Below are positions 10,201-20,136 of a stretch of 64,000 bases of DNA, one piece after another. Each line of letters begins with the position of its first letter. Positions within the stretch are counted from its first letter, which is position 1. This DNA comes from Ephydatia muelleri (lineage: Eukaryota > Porifera > Demospongiae > Spongillida > Spongillidae). Below the pieces are notes generated by a model. That model did not search any database. It saw only the letters and a list, made by a program, of their open reading frames with translations, and had not been told where the DNA came from. Position numbers and translations under genes: made by a program. The stretch is taken from NCBI GenBank assembly GCA_013339895.1, contig JABACO010000007.1, positions 8,214,717-8,278,716 on the forward strand, given 5' to 3'.

Positions 10201-11822
10201 ATGTCTAAAGAGGAGCACCGAATGATATTCGAGAAGTTTTGCCGTGAAAGGTATGTAGATAAAAGTAGAAGAACAAGCAAAACCGTTAACGAAGAGAAAG
10301 CCAAAAGGATTCGTCAAGCTGTTAAGGGAGAACATAGTAGTACTACAGCTTCTTTCAGACATTGGGTGCGTAGAACAAAGAAGTTTGAGCTGCTAAACTG
10401 CGCAGAGTTGGAGTTGACTGATGTGTTGTGTCTCCCGGTTAAAGCCAAGGTGAGTAACTCAAGAAAGCTATACATATACGTGCATGTTTACAACTACGGC
10501 CCAAATTCATATATGCACTCTTCGTTGAAATTTGCAAGTTATAAGTAGGATTAGGTAAAATCTAATCTACATCTATACAACATTATCATTTACTACATGT
10601 ATATACATGTATAACAATTGCGCATGTATGATTCATAATTGCTTGAATGGATGTATTCAATTATTTATGCAACGTGTTTTCTTTCTACTTAAAACAGAAT
10701 GACAATGACAAGACTATTTTTGGTCATTATCATGTGGTTGCTATGGTTGAAAAGTTCTATGATATCCTTGAACGTATCCATTCATTGGAAAGTGGTCATG
10801 TTGGATACAAAAAATCTCTGGCAGAAGTATGTTTTATGTGTATTTGTATGGGGTGTTATGTGCTGTAATCAGGCTGTATCACACAGTCATACAGCACTGT
10901 GTATATAAATTGACATCTAGATCTGATAACTACTTTATTTGTTTTTAGTGCCGTAAATCAAAAGAGATATATAATAATATTTATGTCAGTATTGCACTCT
11001 CAAATTTCAGGTACAGAAAACGTATGACTGCCTACCTAGAGAAGCTGTGCAGTATTTCTGTAACACATGTTCAATTTGTCAACTTAAACAACCCCAGAAT
11101 AGTACTGCTCCACTTAGACCAATAGTATCATCAGGTTTTCTAACTCGATGCCAGGTAATGTTATTGAGTTATGGCAAGCACTTCACTATTATATGTATGC
11201 CTCAATCCTACATTTAGATTGACCTCATTGATATGAGGCATATGCCTGATGGCTCATATCATTACATAGCTCATTACATGGATCATTGGTCTAAGTTCCA
11301 TATTCTGTGGCCTTTAATGAAAAAGTCAGCAATTGATGTTGCTGTTGGTCTAGTGAAAAGAGTATTTCCCTATTTGGGCCTTCCCAAGATCCTGCAGTCT
11401 GACAACGGAAGGGAATTTGTCAATGAGATTGTGAAAGAAGTTGTTCGATCATGGCCAGGAGAGGTTGTTATAATCAATGGGCGTCCTCGTCACTCGCAGT
11501 CACAAGGGTTGGTTGAAAAAGGAAATCATCTTGTAGAAATGCAGATTCAGTCAATGAAAAATGAGTGGAAGGAGTCTGGAGATGTGCCATGGTCTGATTG
11601 GTTAGCTCGCATATAATGTAAGTTGGCCTAAATAATAATAAAAAAATTAATGTACGTCACATTCTCCTGTAGACAATCTAAACACTCAAGTATGCCGCAC
11701 TTTGAAAAAAAGTCCCTATGAAGTGTTTTTGGACAACCTCCAAGAACAACTCCATTTGCTGAACTTCCAAAGGGAAAGAATCCTTGCATTATGGAGGAAG
11801 ATGTTGCAGATCTCATTGCCAC
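10201..11822 (+). CDS. Ginger integrase-type transposase (multi-exon, N-terminal and catalytic parts)
   Basis: Exons visible: 10201-10449; about 10699-10830 starting NDNDKTIFGHYH; about 11011-11154, with a zinc-binding FCNTCSICQ preceded by a YDCLPREA turn (H2C2-like); about 11219-11615; and about 11673-11820. The 11219 exon carries the integrase core: IDLIDMRHMPDG with the first catalytic Asp, SDNGREFVNEI with the second, and QGLVEKGNH with the Glu, a clear D,D-35-E arrangement. It ends in KKSPYEVFLDNL, typical of KRBA2/SCAND3/Ginger integrases. The protein would cut the TIRs and insert with a 4-bp stagger. Some reading-frame damage is likely near the 3' end of the core exon. Confidence 0.75.
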
Positions 11823-11929
11823 AGGTTACGATGTTATTTAATATAATGTATACCATTAATTCTATTTAGAGTTTCACATTAATTAGCACATACATAGAAC
11901 AGAACTGTACTCAGGCAGGGAGGGGGGTT

Positions 11930-12180
11930 AGAGGGGTTTGATCAAACCCCTCTACCCCCCTGGAGAGGCGGCATGTAAGCTAGAATTAGCCTATTACTCA
12001 TATTTGGCTTATCACAAGGCATTTGGCCTATACCAAGGGGGACCCCCCCTGCCCGTTTTTGGCCAAGGGGGACCCTCCCCCCACCTGTGTTTGGCCTATC
12101 ACAAGGGGAACCCCCTCTGTCGCATTTGGCCTATACCAAGGGGGACCCCCCCAGGAGCAAGTGCCTGGTTAATGGAATCC
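11930..12180 (+). repeat. Short tandem repeat inside Ginger
   Basis: About five imperfect copies of a unit like TTGGCCTATACCAAGGGG followed by a C-run and G-run lie here, between coding parts of the element. This is probably intronic. Confidence 0.6.
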
Positions 12181-12545
12181 CCCTTTCCAAAATCAAGCAC
12201 ACAGGCCTGTAGAAGCAATTTAAATGGTACATAAAATGCCAAACACAATAGAAGCGATCAATTGTATACATGAGCATGACTCAAAAACTATATGTTCATT
12301 CACTACAGGTGATGACGAAAACATTGCTTCTCCTCACTCATCTCCTCACAAGCTACCACCATCAAGAAGTCCCTTATCAAGCCCAGAAGTTCTATCACCA
12401 GTTTCAAGTCTGCAATTTGAATAGTCACCTTCAGCTCTGCCATCATCACCTCTGTGTCATCAGTCACCTGCTCAGTCACCAAACTCTGATATACAAGTAT
12501 CTGCAACTGCACAAATGCAAGGATTGACTTATGTAAAAGATTCTG

Positions 12546-12992
12546 TTGCAATTTTGTTTAAAAACTAGGGAGATCAAAGGTTCTACAATTCCAGTACTCA
12601 ATTCTTCACCTTATTCAACTCCACCTTCAAAGATTTCATTGTCTGCTGCATCTTCTGATCATGTTTTATCACCTCCAAGTCAATCTTCAGTCCCACATAG
12701 TTCTGATTCTCCAGTTACATGTATAAGGTTTGTCTTTACTTCTGTAAAAGATGCTGTTGCAATTTTATCAAACTCATTTAGGGAGGCCAAAGGTTCTACA
12801 GTTCCAGAACCTAATTCTTTACCTCACTCAACTCCACCTTCAAAGATTTCATTGTCTGCTTCATCTTCTGATCACGTTTTATCACCTCCAAGTCAATCTT
12901 CGGTTTCAAATCATTCCAATTCTGCAGTTATGAGGTATTTTGTCCATGGCAACATAATATTTGCATACTTTATTGATATAACCTTTCAGTGA
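12546..12992 (+). CDS. Ser/Pro-rich linker of the Ginger protein
   Basis: Two copies of a block of about 70 residues (STPPSKISLSAASSDHVLSP and a near-identical second copy at about 12834-12905) form a low-complexity linker between integrase and protease parts. The duplication at DNA level spans 12555-12720 and 12750-12925. It has no fold of its own. Confidence 0.5.
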   Translation: MQFCLKTREIKGSTIPVLNSSPYSTPPSKISLSAASSDHVLSPPSQSSVPHSSDSPVTCIRFVFTSVKDAVAILSNSFREAKGSTVPEPNSLPHSTPPSKISLSASSSDHVLSPPSQSSVSNHSNSAVMRYFVHGNIIFAYFIDITFQ

Positions 12993-13373
12993 TCCAAAAG
13001 TGACAATACCATTGGCTAAACTAAAAACCAGCACCCGTCATTTAAAGATTAGAGAAGACGCTGACAATGAGTATCATACAATGCAGAACAAATGAAGATC
13101 CAGTATGCAAAGCGCAAGCGCCATCAAATAAAAACATATTCTGCAGGAGACAGTGTCACAGTAAGGATACCCAGAAATGAACGATCGTCAACCGATATGC
13201 CTCGCTTGCTGTGCTATATTTTGGAAGCTAAGAATGATCAGTACCGTCTCCAGTGAGTTTTTTTGTCCGTGTTTGTATTTTGTTTGAAAATTTCCATCTA
13301 CATCTACATGTACTTCTATATGAGTAGGTGTTAAAATGGAATTATATCAACTTGGTATCCAAGTGGTGAGCTA

Positions 13374-13634
13374 ATGCCTTACACCGGGTCTGTCCCTTTC
13401 AAGTACAGTGCAGACAGTTCCAAGCTACCTACCTTAAGCCTTAGGGAAGCTGCTAGAACCAAGGAGGACCAGCTGAAATGCAATTGTACAAAAGGGTGCA
13501 AGAATAGGCATTGTCCTTGTAAAGGATCTGGAGGTTATTGTACAAGTCACTGCCATCCAAAGCGTGCTTGTACAAATAAGGAGTGCCATGAAACTGATGA
13601 CGGGGTTGAGGAGTGTACAGTAAATGGGGGCTGA
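13374..13634 (+). CDS. Cys-rich (CXC-like) domain of the Ginger protein
   Basis: The residues CNCTKGCKNRHCPCKGSGGY, then C..HC, then CTNKEC form a dense zinc-cluster pattern like CXC/KRBA2-type domains. Just upstream (about 13085-13250) lies an SH3/chromo-like stretch (KTYSAGDSVTVRIPRNER) typical of integrase C-termini. It joins onward to the protease part, with which it overlaps in a different frame. Confidence 0.55.
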   Translation: MPYTGSVPFKYSADSSKLPTLSLREAARTKEDQLKCNCTKGCKNRHCPCKGSGGYCTSHCHPKRACTNKECHETDDGVEECTVNGG

Positions 13635-14409
13635 TTGTGATGATAAGATGAAGGTGAAGAAAAGAAAGCCCATCAAAAATGCCAAGCACAAATCCGTGGC
13701 TGCAATGATCACATCAGTTCAAAGTGGGGATTGGCTTGATGATATGCACATGGATGCAGCATCATCACTCTTATCCTCTCAATTTTCTTCATTGTGTGGT
13801 TTCTATAGCACATTGCTAGGACAGAACCTATCATTTCCTGTCACAAGAGAGTCCTTCATTCAAATACTTAATGCAGGAGGCAATCATTGGATTACAGTTG
13901 AGCACACCCAATCCTTTTCTGTTAATGTGTTTGACAGCAAATTCTGCACAATACCTATGGATGTAAAGATGCAAATCGCTGCTTTGTTGTGCTGTACCAG
14001 CTCACGAATCACAACAAGATTTCATAAAACTCAAAGTCAGATTGGATCATCAGACTGTGGGGTATTTGCAATAGCATTTGCTACTGACTTGGCATTTGGA
14101 TTGAAACCAGCAAGCCATCACTATGAACAGGATACATTACGACCACATTTCCTAGAATGTTTGAAAAGTGAACAAATGACACCTTTCCCTTCAAAAAAGA
14201 TCCAACCAGGAAAGCCTAAGACAGAGTATTTGTATGTGTACTGTCACTGTTGCATGCCAAATGATGGTGAGGAACGGATGGCTGAATGTACTGTTTGCAA
14301 GGAATGGTACCACGAGTCATGTGAGAACATTCCCCAAGCAGTATTTACGGATAGTAGCAATAACTGGAAATGTAAAGTGTGCATTGCTGGGGAGAAACAG
14401 TCTCCTTAA
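13624..14409 (+). CDS. Ginger Ulp1-type cysteine protease plus PHD finger
   Basis: An open frame of 261 codons. Residues 35-155 carry a C48 (Ulp1/SENP) fold with His88 in GNHWITVEH, Asp104 in NVFDSK, Gln139 and Cys145 in IGSSDCGVFAIAFA, a complete catalytic set. Residues 208-255 form a PHD finger: CHCC, then CTVCKEWYHESC, then WKCKVC. Both domains are known accessory parts of Ginger elements. The protease would cut SUMO-like or self polyproteins, and the PHD would read histone tails. It ends at a TAA well before the right TIR. Confidence 0.75.
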   Translation: MGADCDDKMKVKKRKPIKNAKHKSVAAMITSVQSGDWLDDMHMDAASSLLSSQFSSLCGFYSTLLGQNLSFPVTRESFIQILNAGGNHWITVEHTQSFSVNVFDSKFCTIPMDVKMQIAALLCCTSSRITTRFHKTQSQIGSSDCGVFAIAFATDLAFGLKPASHHYEQDTLRPHFLECLKSEQMTPFPSKKIQPGKPKTEYLYVYCHCCMPNDGEERMAECTVCKEWYHESCENIPQAVFTDSSNNWKCKVCIAGEKQSP

Positions 14410-14820
14410 TTGATAAGCATCCCTAATACACTATACATTTAGGTTGTCAACCAACAATTGTCATGTTTGCACTGAATAATTAATTGTGCAAAATAATTGA
14501 TTTATAAATGGATCATATTTGGTACAAATGAATGTTCGCATGTATGACATTGTGATGGATCTAAAGTAATAGCTGGGTGCAGAATGGGCACACTATCTTT
14601 CTTAGGACTTCATACCTAGCTACCTCTAAGATAAGCATCCTAGAGCTATGCACTTGATAGAAAGCTAATTGGGGGTAACCGAGAACAAAGGTCTTCATGG
14701 TTTATAATTCACTTAGTAGCTACTACCCATGATACACTCTTTATTCACAGAATTCACAAATTGCGCAACATTTTTTGCGCAATTTATAAACGGACCGTGC
14801 ATAGTACGATTCACAGTTTG

Positions 14821-14913
14821 CGCAACAATTTATAAATTGTTGCGCACTACGTGGATTCACATAATGCGCAGCGCAATTTATAAATTGCGCAAATTCACAA
14901 TTTGCGCCTAACA
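14821..14913. repeat. Right TIR of the Ginger element
   Basis: This is the inverted copy of 10074-10165, ending TTGCGCCTAACA. An extra diverged subterminal copy of the TTGCGCAA/ATTTATAAA block lies just inside, at 14750-14820. Confidence 0.85.
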
Positions 14914-15042
14914 CAGATACACGCCTTAACTAAACAGATCAGATCAGATTATAATGCCAAATCTGATCTGATCTGTTAAAGCCTTAATCATAAACATGCA
15001 ATAGGATGCTGCCCGTGTCCATATTGCATCATCAATAATTAG

Positions 15043-16391
15043 ATGATGGCTACCCCTGCATCAGTCCGAGGACATGCAGCTCGGATGGCCCTTGAGACTA
15101 TGCGTGCTGACCATCAGCACTATGTCTCGGCAGGGAGCATCAAAAGACATGCACAGAAGTTTTATAACTGCATCTCACCACCTATTTTTGACATCCCAGT
15201 TTCACAAGTACATACATGTGTATCCAATATTGAGCACATAACTCACATGCATCACTTGCATGCCCACCTGGCCTCCATTTTACATTGGGTATCTTCACCA
15301 AAATTTTCACTTTGCTGGAAGCTGTATGCTGTAACCTATAGCTAGATCACGAGCTTGCATTGCATGCAACTGATGTTGACTCATCCAGCTTTTAATAGAC
15401 GGGTTGGAGCTGGAGACTCCAAGCTGAGCTTGATGAAGCCCAGCAAGCACAGGAAATTTTTCAGCATATGGCAAAATATGTGGTCTTGGTTGGTGGTGCA
15501 GAGAGAAATTCACAAGCTGTGAACCTCCTGAAACAAGATGCAGACAAAATAAAACACGTCAAGGCACTTGTAAGTTTGAATGAGTAGAGGAATACAAAGA
15601 TTTTTATTCACCCTAGGAAACACAAGTTAACAAATACAGAGCAGCAGTGAAGAAGGGGTTTAACGAAAAAGAAGGGCCCTTTGTTAAGAGGCTTGATAGT
15701 GCTTTGCAGGAAATTGGAGTGCAACGCCAGCAGTACATTTTTGGGGTGCATTTGGAAATCATATTCATAAAGCACTAAAGGTACACACACACATTAATAT
15801 TATAAAACATCTTCAGTTACCCAACATCCAGATATTGTGTACATCCATCTCTGAAATGACCCTACAGAACTGCCCCACCAATTCAGAAGAAAATGGCACA
15901 GTTCATTACTGCATTTAATGCCACAACATTTGTGATCAAAATTTTATAGAGGAAGCACATGTGCATGCATTAGACAGCATAACATTCTTGTAATTTATTC
16001 ACTCCTGACCTTTGATGGTGTGCTTTTTATACAGGCTGTTCATGAGTTTATGGCCTTCTTTCTTGGGACATTTGCAGTTGATACAACAACAATCAAAATG
16101 CATTTGCTGGAAGACCATGCCACACAATGGGCAAATGCCACCCACGTTGGCTTTGGGTTACTAGGTGAACAGGGTGCTGAGTCGATTCATGCAAAATTTA
16201 ATCGACTAGGCCTGGCATTTGCACCCATAAAAGACAGAGTAAAACAGTTGCAGTGCATAGTAAAAGAACACCTTTTAAATATAGAGCCACAAATAGTTGC
16301 TGCTATTCCCCCTCCAACAAAGAGAAACACAAACCTAGCCCTGCTCAGTTGTACATATATATGCTCCTACACCACGTTTCAAGCTCAATAG
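15043..16391 (+). pseudogene. N-RAG-TP-like transposase, second half
   Basis: Pieces in order: ATPASVRGHAARMALETMRA then DHQHYVSAG; CPPGLHFTLGIFTKIFTLLE; a coiled-coil stretch rich in Glu/Gln around 15410-15590; a FGNHIHK-like motif at about 15740; then AVDTTTIKMHLLEDHATQWA followed by VGFGLLGEQGAESIHAKFN. The last Glu would be the final catalytic acidic residue. Several introns and at least one frame change (around 15745) are present. Together with 7539-8470 it makes one nearly complete but dead transposase. Confidence 0.5.
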
Positions 16392-16399
16392 CATAGCCA

Positions 16400-17165
16400 T
16401 GCAGAAGGCCATCTGGATATATCTGTTGGCCTCCTTAAAGGTGGAATAATTTCTGAAACCAAAACTAAATAGTTTCAATCCTTTTAGACCAAATTCATAC
16501 CGCTGTATGTACTCGTACGTAGGCCTATATTGCGAATAAAAATGGCCGATTTCAAGAGGCTATAAAAACCACTTCAGAAAATTTGTCATCGCTAGTCTGT
16601 ATCCAAAAAAGTAAGGATATTCTACTTATTTTATTACAAAAGTTGTTTTGTGATCATATCCTGTGCCCGTGGGTCGGTATAGTTTGTTGAATCCACGAGG
16701 TCTCTGATCTCCGCAAATGCTAAAGCCAACGGTTCACATAATAAGATAACTTTATTTGCTTTATATACGGTTCAAAGGTGCTTGTCACTCATAAGGTGGC
16801 GTTAAACTGCTTATCGCATTTCGAGTACTTTGTGTACCTCATTCTCCTAAGGACATCAGTTGTCCGGTTCGTTGCTATGGGACTTGGCAACCATTTCTAA
16901 ATTTCTGAGCGTAGGGCCTAATTTCCACGCGTTCAATGAGAGCAGACTATCAGGTTTTATATTATTTCCCGCGTTAGATTTATCTTGAATGAAATTCCGT
17001 CTTTGTTTTTGGACTCCTCAATCCATAGTCTGAGCCGAAGTTCTTTCTTTACGTACATGTATCTATCATATTTGCTCTCCCCACTTGTGGTTTAGCTTCC
17101 ATCATGAGGGCGCGTGCGGTACAAAAAGAATGTTTCATTATACGTTTTCAAATGGGGAGCGGGGG
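16400..17165. other. Intergenic, no gene seen
   Basis: The right end of the N-RAG-TP-like element should lie here, but no terminal repeat was recognised. Confidence 0.3.
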
Positions 17166-17282
17166 TAGTCTCGTACCCAGACCCAAATGTACGTAACGAT
17201 GATCATCGCTTACAGTATGACATCATGTACGTGATGTCATACTGTAAGCGGTTACGTACATTTGTGTCTGGGTACGAGACTA
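17166..17282. mobile_element. Foldback MITE
   Basis: A palindrome of 117 bp has arms of about 55 nt. The left arm starts TAGTCTCGTACCCAGACC and the right arm ends GTCTGGGTACGAGACTA, meeting at GTAC near 17229. The outer TA pair could be a TA target duplication as in Tc1/mariner-type MITEs. Confidence 0.6.
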
Positions 17283-17286
17283 GAGC

Positions 17287-17312
17287 GGGGGGGGGGGGGG
17301 GGGGGGGGGGGA
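17287..17312 (+). repeat. G homopolymer
   Basis: An uninterrupted run of about 26 G directly after the foldback element. The sequence that follows has a short inverted pair (GAATAATGTCAGTAACTC / GACATTATTC). Confidence 0.9.
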
Positions 17313-17664
17313 ATAATGTCAGTAACTCTGACATTATTCTGGAATAATGTCGGTAACTCCCGCAATACAACATCCGGAGGTATAAATTATCTTCCTTTCT
17401 GTCCTTATTAGTAATTACTAAGCCGCTAGTCAATCAATATCTTGGGCAAATCATATGACTGATAAGGAAATTGGTAATTAATTGGCACGTCATCACGGAA
17501 GCACGAGTCAAAATCCGCATGCATCACGTAAGAGATTTTGTGTTATGCCAATTCACGTGAGCTAGATTACAGTGTAGTTTAGCTTTGATCTTACTATACA
17601 CCTATACACGTCGTTTCCTGCAACCTTATGATTTAAACTGAGCCAGCTTCATATGCTATAAACG

Positions 17665-17673
17665 TATATAAAG
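17665..17673 (+). promoter_or_regulatory. TATA box of the beta-trefoil gene
   Basis: TATATAAAG lies 53 bp before the ATG at 17726, leaving about 25-30 bp to a probable transcription start near 17695 and a short 5' leader. It is the clearest core promoter in the window. Confidence 0.6.
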
Positions 17674-17725
17674 GCGAACCACCAGCCTATTAGACTCACG
17701 GAAAGAACAACTTCAAATTGAGGAT

Positions 17726-18307
17726 ATGGAAAGCTTCGGGCTGGTGGCGTTCTTGATATTAATGTCGGCGGGAACGATTTGGAATGTTCTCGGTCTACCC
17801 GCTGCTAATCAAGTTTTACTGCTGAGTAAACAGACGGGACGGTACGTACATGTTTCAGAGGACGGTGAGATTGACGCGCGCTCCAGTAAGAACTCTGCGA
17901 CCGTTTTCGTCATGGTTCCGAAAGACTCCACTGTTCAATTCGAATTGTATTCCAAACCAGGAATGTTTCTGATGCTGGAGAGGATCAACACAACCCCAGC
18001 CTCAGACGCCACATACAGGAACGGAGTTGATGGTGGCTCCGGGCAGGCCAATGCCACGGAAAGTCCTAGTGATGGCGTCGAGTATGCTTTAGTAGTGGGA
18101 AATGCCACAGAGACGAGCCTGACGAGGTGGGATAGAGCCACTGGACCTGTCAGTACGTTGAGTCAAAGTGTGAGAGACAAGGACACCAGCTGCTACGTTG
18201 CCTTTGACAGCAGAGGCGAAGTGACCGGCCCATGCGACCTCAACGCAGTGGACAACCAAGAGTGTGAAGTGACCATCGAACGATGGAACCCACCAAGGAC
18301 TTTCTAA
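17726..18307 (+). CDS. Secreted beta-trefoil protein, FGF-like (193 aa)
   Basis: A single-exon frame with an N-terminal signal peptide (hydrophobic residues 5-24, LVAFLILMSAGTIWNVLG). The first half reads LLLSKQTGRYVHVSEDGEID, then ATVFVMVPKDSTVQFELYSK, then GMFLML, which follows the FGF beta-trefoil pattern (LYxxTGxxLxIxxDGxVxG..., with an SxxxGxYLxM equivalent). The C-terminal half has two Cys (TSCYVAF and GPCDLN, plus QECEV) and several NxT/S glycosylation sites. FGFs bind FGFR-type kinases and heparan sulfate. Whether this one does cannot be read here, since the heparin-site basic residues are not obvious. Other trefoils (IL-1-like, fascin-like, ricin-type) are alternatives. It has its own TATA box and no intron, which differs from typical FGF genes. 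Confidence 0.5.
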   Translation: MESFGLVAFLILMSAGTIWNVLGLPAANQVLLLSKQTGRYVHVSEDGEIDARSSKNSATVFVMVPKDSTVQFELYSKPGMFLMLERINTTPASDATYRNGVDGGSGQANATESPSDGVEYALVVGNATETSLTRWDRATGPVSTLSQSVRDKDTSCYVAFDSRGEVTGPCDLNAVDNQECEVTIERWNPPRTF

Positions 18308-19256
18308 GTACTCTCACGGTACTTTCAATCTATCGCTTTGTAGTGTGCATGTGCAATGTTTTGTGAAATCTTTGCCAAACAGTTTAAAACACACGATTGC
18401 ATTCCTGTATACGAGCATGCATGTACTTTCACTCAATGCTTGTTTTTTTTGAAATTCATGATCAGATATATAAATGCTGCACTTTTGCAAAATGCATCTG
18501 CCACTCTATCTTCGTGTAACAAACGTAATTGGAACCTTAATGAAAAAAAAAATAAAAAAAAAAGGCGGCAAGAAATGGCACCATGCATTGCAGCATGAAG
18601 CTAAGGCTAACCAGAATTTAGAAATAGCGGGACTTATACATGTATGCATGAGTACGTGTTAGCACGCGGTAATGCACACGGCACGAAATCCCAAGAGTAA
18701 AATACAGCCTATACTCTCTCCATTCTCATTTTGTATATCTTACTCAAGCCTATCAGAGAACTCCGAATTTCACCCTGATGGAGTAAACCAAATAGATTAT
18801 GTCCAGACGAGTGTAATATAAATTATCATGAGCCAGATGTATAAAGCTAGAGCAGTCCATTTGTATAGCCCGCATGGCATGTTTCGAACACGGTGATTGA
18901 GAACTATAACTTGCCGTTGAACAGTTTTCGAACCAGTTTCAGAACCAGTCGGATCATTACAAACACGTTGGCGGCAGAGGAACCGACTTCAACTATAATC
19001 ATATTCGGAGTACTAGTGAATGAGGTGTGATCATGATCCAGATAAAATGTTCAATTTGATGTCATCAAAAGGCCTTCAAGCCAATGGAATTTCCAGAGCT
19101 CTATATCTCTCGCATACTTTGAGTTACACCGCGGTGGAAAGAAAGCATGATGATGCATTTTTAGTTCAAAAATCTTTAATTAGATAATGTTGTTGTTCTG
19201 CTTGACTGGAAACTGAACGATCTGACGTCACGATGCTAAGTTGTGTAAGTAGTGTA
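18308..19256. other. Intergenic, 3' region of the trefoil gene
   Basis: An A-rich stretch lies at 18541-18560, close to an AATAAA-like signal (AAAAATAAAAAA), and may be the transcript end. Nothing else was recognised. Confidence 0.3.
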
Positions 19257-20003
19257 TCTCTGACCAGGGTTGCCGAAAGTCAGGCCGGGGTCCGGCCTGT
19301 GACCGGCCGGCCTGAAAGGCCCGGCCTGCCAGGTCGGATAAATTGATGTTATTAAACCATTTATTAAAAATTCACGGCTAATCACAAAAACATTACTATA
19401 TTATTAAACAATTTATTAAAAATTTATAGTTAACCACAAGCGTCGCCGGATGAGCAAGACACTTCAGAAGCAGCTGCAGGTGCCCTTCAGAGAGCCGCAG
19501 TTCAGGGGGAGTATGATGCATGGCTGCTTGTTCCTGAGGCCCGAGTCATAGATGCAAATTCCCCTACTGACCCTCTAGCGTGGTGTAAAATGTACGATGG
19601 GCAATTCCCCCCAATTGCAAAGCTTGCCAGGAAGTATTTAGCTATTCCTGCTTCTTCAGCTCCATCCGAGCGGGTGTTTTCGCGAGCTAAGCTGATTCAA
19701 CAGCGCCAGAGATGGAACCTTCTCCCTCAACGTTTGGAGGTGTGTGTCATGCTGAAGCACAATGCATGGTTAATTACAAGTATTTAGATAGCAAGCGCAC
19801 TGTTTGCATCACTGCATGTTATGTATCTCAGACTCAATTTCTGTATCTGTAATTTGTAAATTGTAACCATTACCAGCTGATTATTGTTACTATATATAGC
19901 CGGCCTGTCAGGTCACGGTCCGGCCTGCCAGGCCAAGCTAAATGTCCGGCCTGGCAGGCCGACCTGGCAGGCCGGACTGGCCTTCGGCAACCCTGTCTCT
20001 GAC
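19257..20003 (+). mobile_element. hAT deletion derivative with an 8-bp target duplication
   Basis: The element is 19265-19995 (731 bp), flanked by perfect TCTCTGAC repeats (19257-19264 and 19996-20003). Its termini are CAGGGTTGCCGAA and the inverse TTCGGCAACCCTG, followed by GGCCGG/CCGGCC-rich subterminal repeats. Only the tail of a hAT transposase remains inside. Confidence 0.9.
19590..19787 (+). pseudogene. hAT transposase C-terminal dimerisation fragment
   Basis: YDGQFPPIAKLARKYLAIPA, then SSAPSERVFSRA and QRWNLLPQRLEV, is the hAT family C-terminal dimerisation region (W..fP.la.lAr..L.ipassapsER.FS). The catalytic domain is absent, so this is an internally deleted, non-autonomous copy. 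Confidence 0.85.
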
Positions 20004-20136
20004 AGCATGCAAGCTAATGCTCTATACATGCTCTACACCCATGATAGGTTTTATTTTAATAGTTAGCCTGTTTTACCACCAGTCGACCGGTTACGATAGA
20101 TTTAGTCCATGATTCAGTCAACTGGTTCAATCCACT

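Larger units (their letters stand above)
10070..14917 (+). mobile_element. Ginger-type DNA transposon with both TIRs and a 4-bp target duplication
   Basis: The element proper is 10074-14913 (4,840 bp). Both ends read TGTTAGGCGCAA inward, and near-identical subterminal blocks of about 90 bp with ATTTATAAATTGCGC palindromes lie at 10074-10165 and 14821-14913. Direct repeats CAGA (10070-10073 and 14914-14917) flank it. A TGT... terminus with a 4-bp duplication is the Ginger pattern. It encodes a retrovirus-like integrase (a cut-and-paste transposase in this group), a Cys-rich domain, a C48/Ulp1 protease and a PHD finger. It looks nearly whole, with perhaps a couple of breaks. It sits inside the AAGGCTTTAA element, so it is the youngest of the three nested layers. 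Confidence 0.85.
8513..14983. mobile_element. Unclassified TIR element inserted in the N-RAG-TP-like element and itself hosting Ginger
   Basis: The left end reads AAGGCTTTAATGG (8513) and the right end reads CTGTTAAAGCCTT (ending at about 14982), an inverted repeat. The flanks (ATAATAAAC left, AATCATAAAC right) are similar but not a clean duplication. Without the Ginger copy the element would be about 1.6 kb. Its left part (8513-10069) has palindromic words (CCGAATTCGG) but no recognisable gene. Its right part (14918-14982) is a hairpin with arms CAGATCAGATCAGATT / AATCTGATCTGATCTG. Confidence 0.4.
6540..16400 (+). mobile_element. N-RAG-TP-like DNA transposon, decayed and split by nested insertions (boundaries approximate)
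   Basis: Pieces of one transposase lie in the right order on the plus strand: a RAG1-N-terminus-like zinc region (6542-6760), a RING plus zinc-dimerisation module (6993-7330), a middle region (7560-7760), the first half of the transposase (7830-8460), and, after a 6.5-kb interruption, its second half (15040-16390). The order matches N-RAG-TP-type elements, in which the N-terminal part of RAG1 is fused to a transposase unrelated to the RAG1 core. The interruption (about 8513-14983) contains another element and a Ginger transposon. Terminal repeats were not found, so the ends are estimates. Frame changes within several exons show that the copy is dead. Confidence 0.55.

Noticed and set aside
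11233-11616. Integrase core taken at first as part of an LTR retrotransposon
   Set aside because: The TGT-ended TIRs, CAGA duplication, and protease and PHD parts show a Ginger DNA transposon; there is no reverse transcriptase.
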